A program made the translations under genes and the position numbers. The notes beneath the pieces are model-generated. The model saw only the letters and a program-made list of their open reading frames with translations, did not search any database and was not told the origin of the DNA. From the NCBI GenBank assembly GCA_947377865.1, contig CANCHK010000015.1:1-43723 (forward strand): a DNA stretch of 43,723 bases, written 5' to 3'. Shown here piece after piece: positions 43,551-43,723 of this stretch. Positions within the stretch are counted from its first letter, which is position 1, and each line of letters opens with the position of its first letter. The DNA is from Opitutia bacterium (lineage in GTDB: Bacteria > Verrucomicrobiota > Verrucomicrobiia > Opitutales > UBA953).

Positions 43551-43723
43551 ATGAGATCCGCCTCCGACCTCCCTCGCTCCCTCTCCCGTCGCGACTGGCT
43601 CGCCACCGGCCTGTTCGGCTCCCTCGCCCTCGCCGCCGGCAGCCAGGCCAGCGCCGCCGCGAGCCCGGCGGAAAGTCCAGCCGAGCGCCCGATTTCCTCC
43701 GACCCGCTCACGCGAAAAAAGGA
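43551..43723 (+). CDS. N terminus of a Tat-exported protein (partial)
   Basis: An ATG at 43551 opens a frame that runs to the window edge (57 codons). The product begins with a Ser/Arg/Pro-rich stretch and a twin-arginine signal (SRRDWLATGLFGSLALAAG), then an Ala/Ser/Pro-rich mature start. The family cannot be told; Verrucomicrobial oxidoreductases and sugar-isomerase-like proteins often carry such signals. It lies 72 bases from the divergent PAS-AraC gene. Confidence 0.6.
   Translation, partial: MRSASDLPRSLSRRDWLATGLFGSLALAAGSQASAAASPAESPAERPISSDPLTRKK

Noticed and set aside
1-43723. tRNA, rRNA, CRISPR array, insertion sequence, integrase or phage genes
   Set aside because: Gaps are too short for most RNA genes and none shows a cloverleaf or repeat-spacer pattern; no transposase or phage protein is encoded.

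Overview
The window is GC-rich and almost wholly coding, with no intergenic gap above about 200 bases. It most resembles a chromosome segment of a Verrucomicrobiota bacterium, probably the Opitutales side. The reasons are a DUF1592/DUF1552 pair, a type I sulfatase, a ThuA protein, a Gfo/Idh/MocA oxidoreductase, a right-handed beta-helix glycan-active protein, a large protein resembling the Verru_Chthon cassette families, and weak Shine-Dalgarno signals. I see no tRNA, rRNA, CRISPR array, phage gene or insertion sequence. The lineage is an inference from gene content.

Region 1 (1-8.4 kb): end of an unknown gene; a secreted M60-like metallopeptidase; a phosphate acetyltransferase split into a catalytic gene followed by a separate P-loop/DRTGG gene; a DUF2339 membrane protein; and nagB-nagA for amino-sugar breakdown. 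Region 2 (8.4-18.4 kb): a planctomycete-type cytochrome protein (DUF1592) with its usual DUF1552 partner; divergent YifB/ComM ATPase and ThuA protein; then a minus-strand sulfatase, oxidoreductase and gluconokinase run. This looks like polysaccharide and amino-sugar scavenging.

Region 3 (18.4-26.7 kb): a DapF-family epimerase with serine at both catalytic cysteine positions; a SWIM-SNF2 ATPase; TatC with a long acidic tail; an exported protein with a DnaJ-like cysteine pair module; a polyprenyl diphosphate synthase overlapped by a 34-residue membrane protein; a DUF192 lipoprotein; and a methyltransferase. Region 4 (26.7-33.6 kb): beta-helix protein, PHB-depolymerase-like esterase, Bax-inhibitor-1 protein and an 838-residue PilX/Verru_Chthon-like protein.

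Region 5 (33.7-40.1 kb) is the most distinctive: two tandem NarL-type response regulators with no histidine kinase, a multicopper oxidase carrying a C-terminal outer-membrane-like beta barrel, a small exported YHS/TRASH-like protein, and a CopA-type copper ATPase with YHS and heavy-metal-binding domains in front. It reads as a compact copper detoxification module. Region 6 (40.1 kb to end): a YoeB/YefM toxin-antitoxin pair with a TGTACA-containing operator candidate, a degenerate REP-like inverted repeat, a zinc alcohol dehydrogenase, an SDR oxidoreductase, a PAS-AraC regulator and the start of a Tat-exported protein running off the end.
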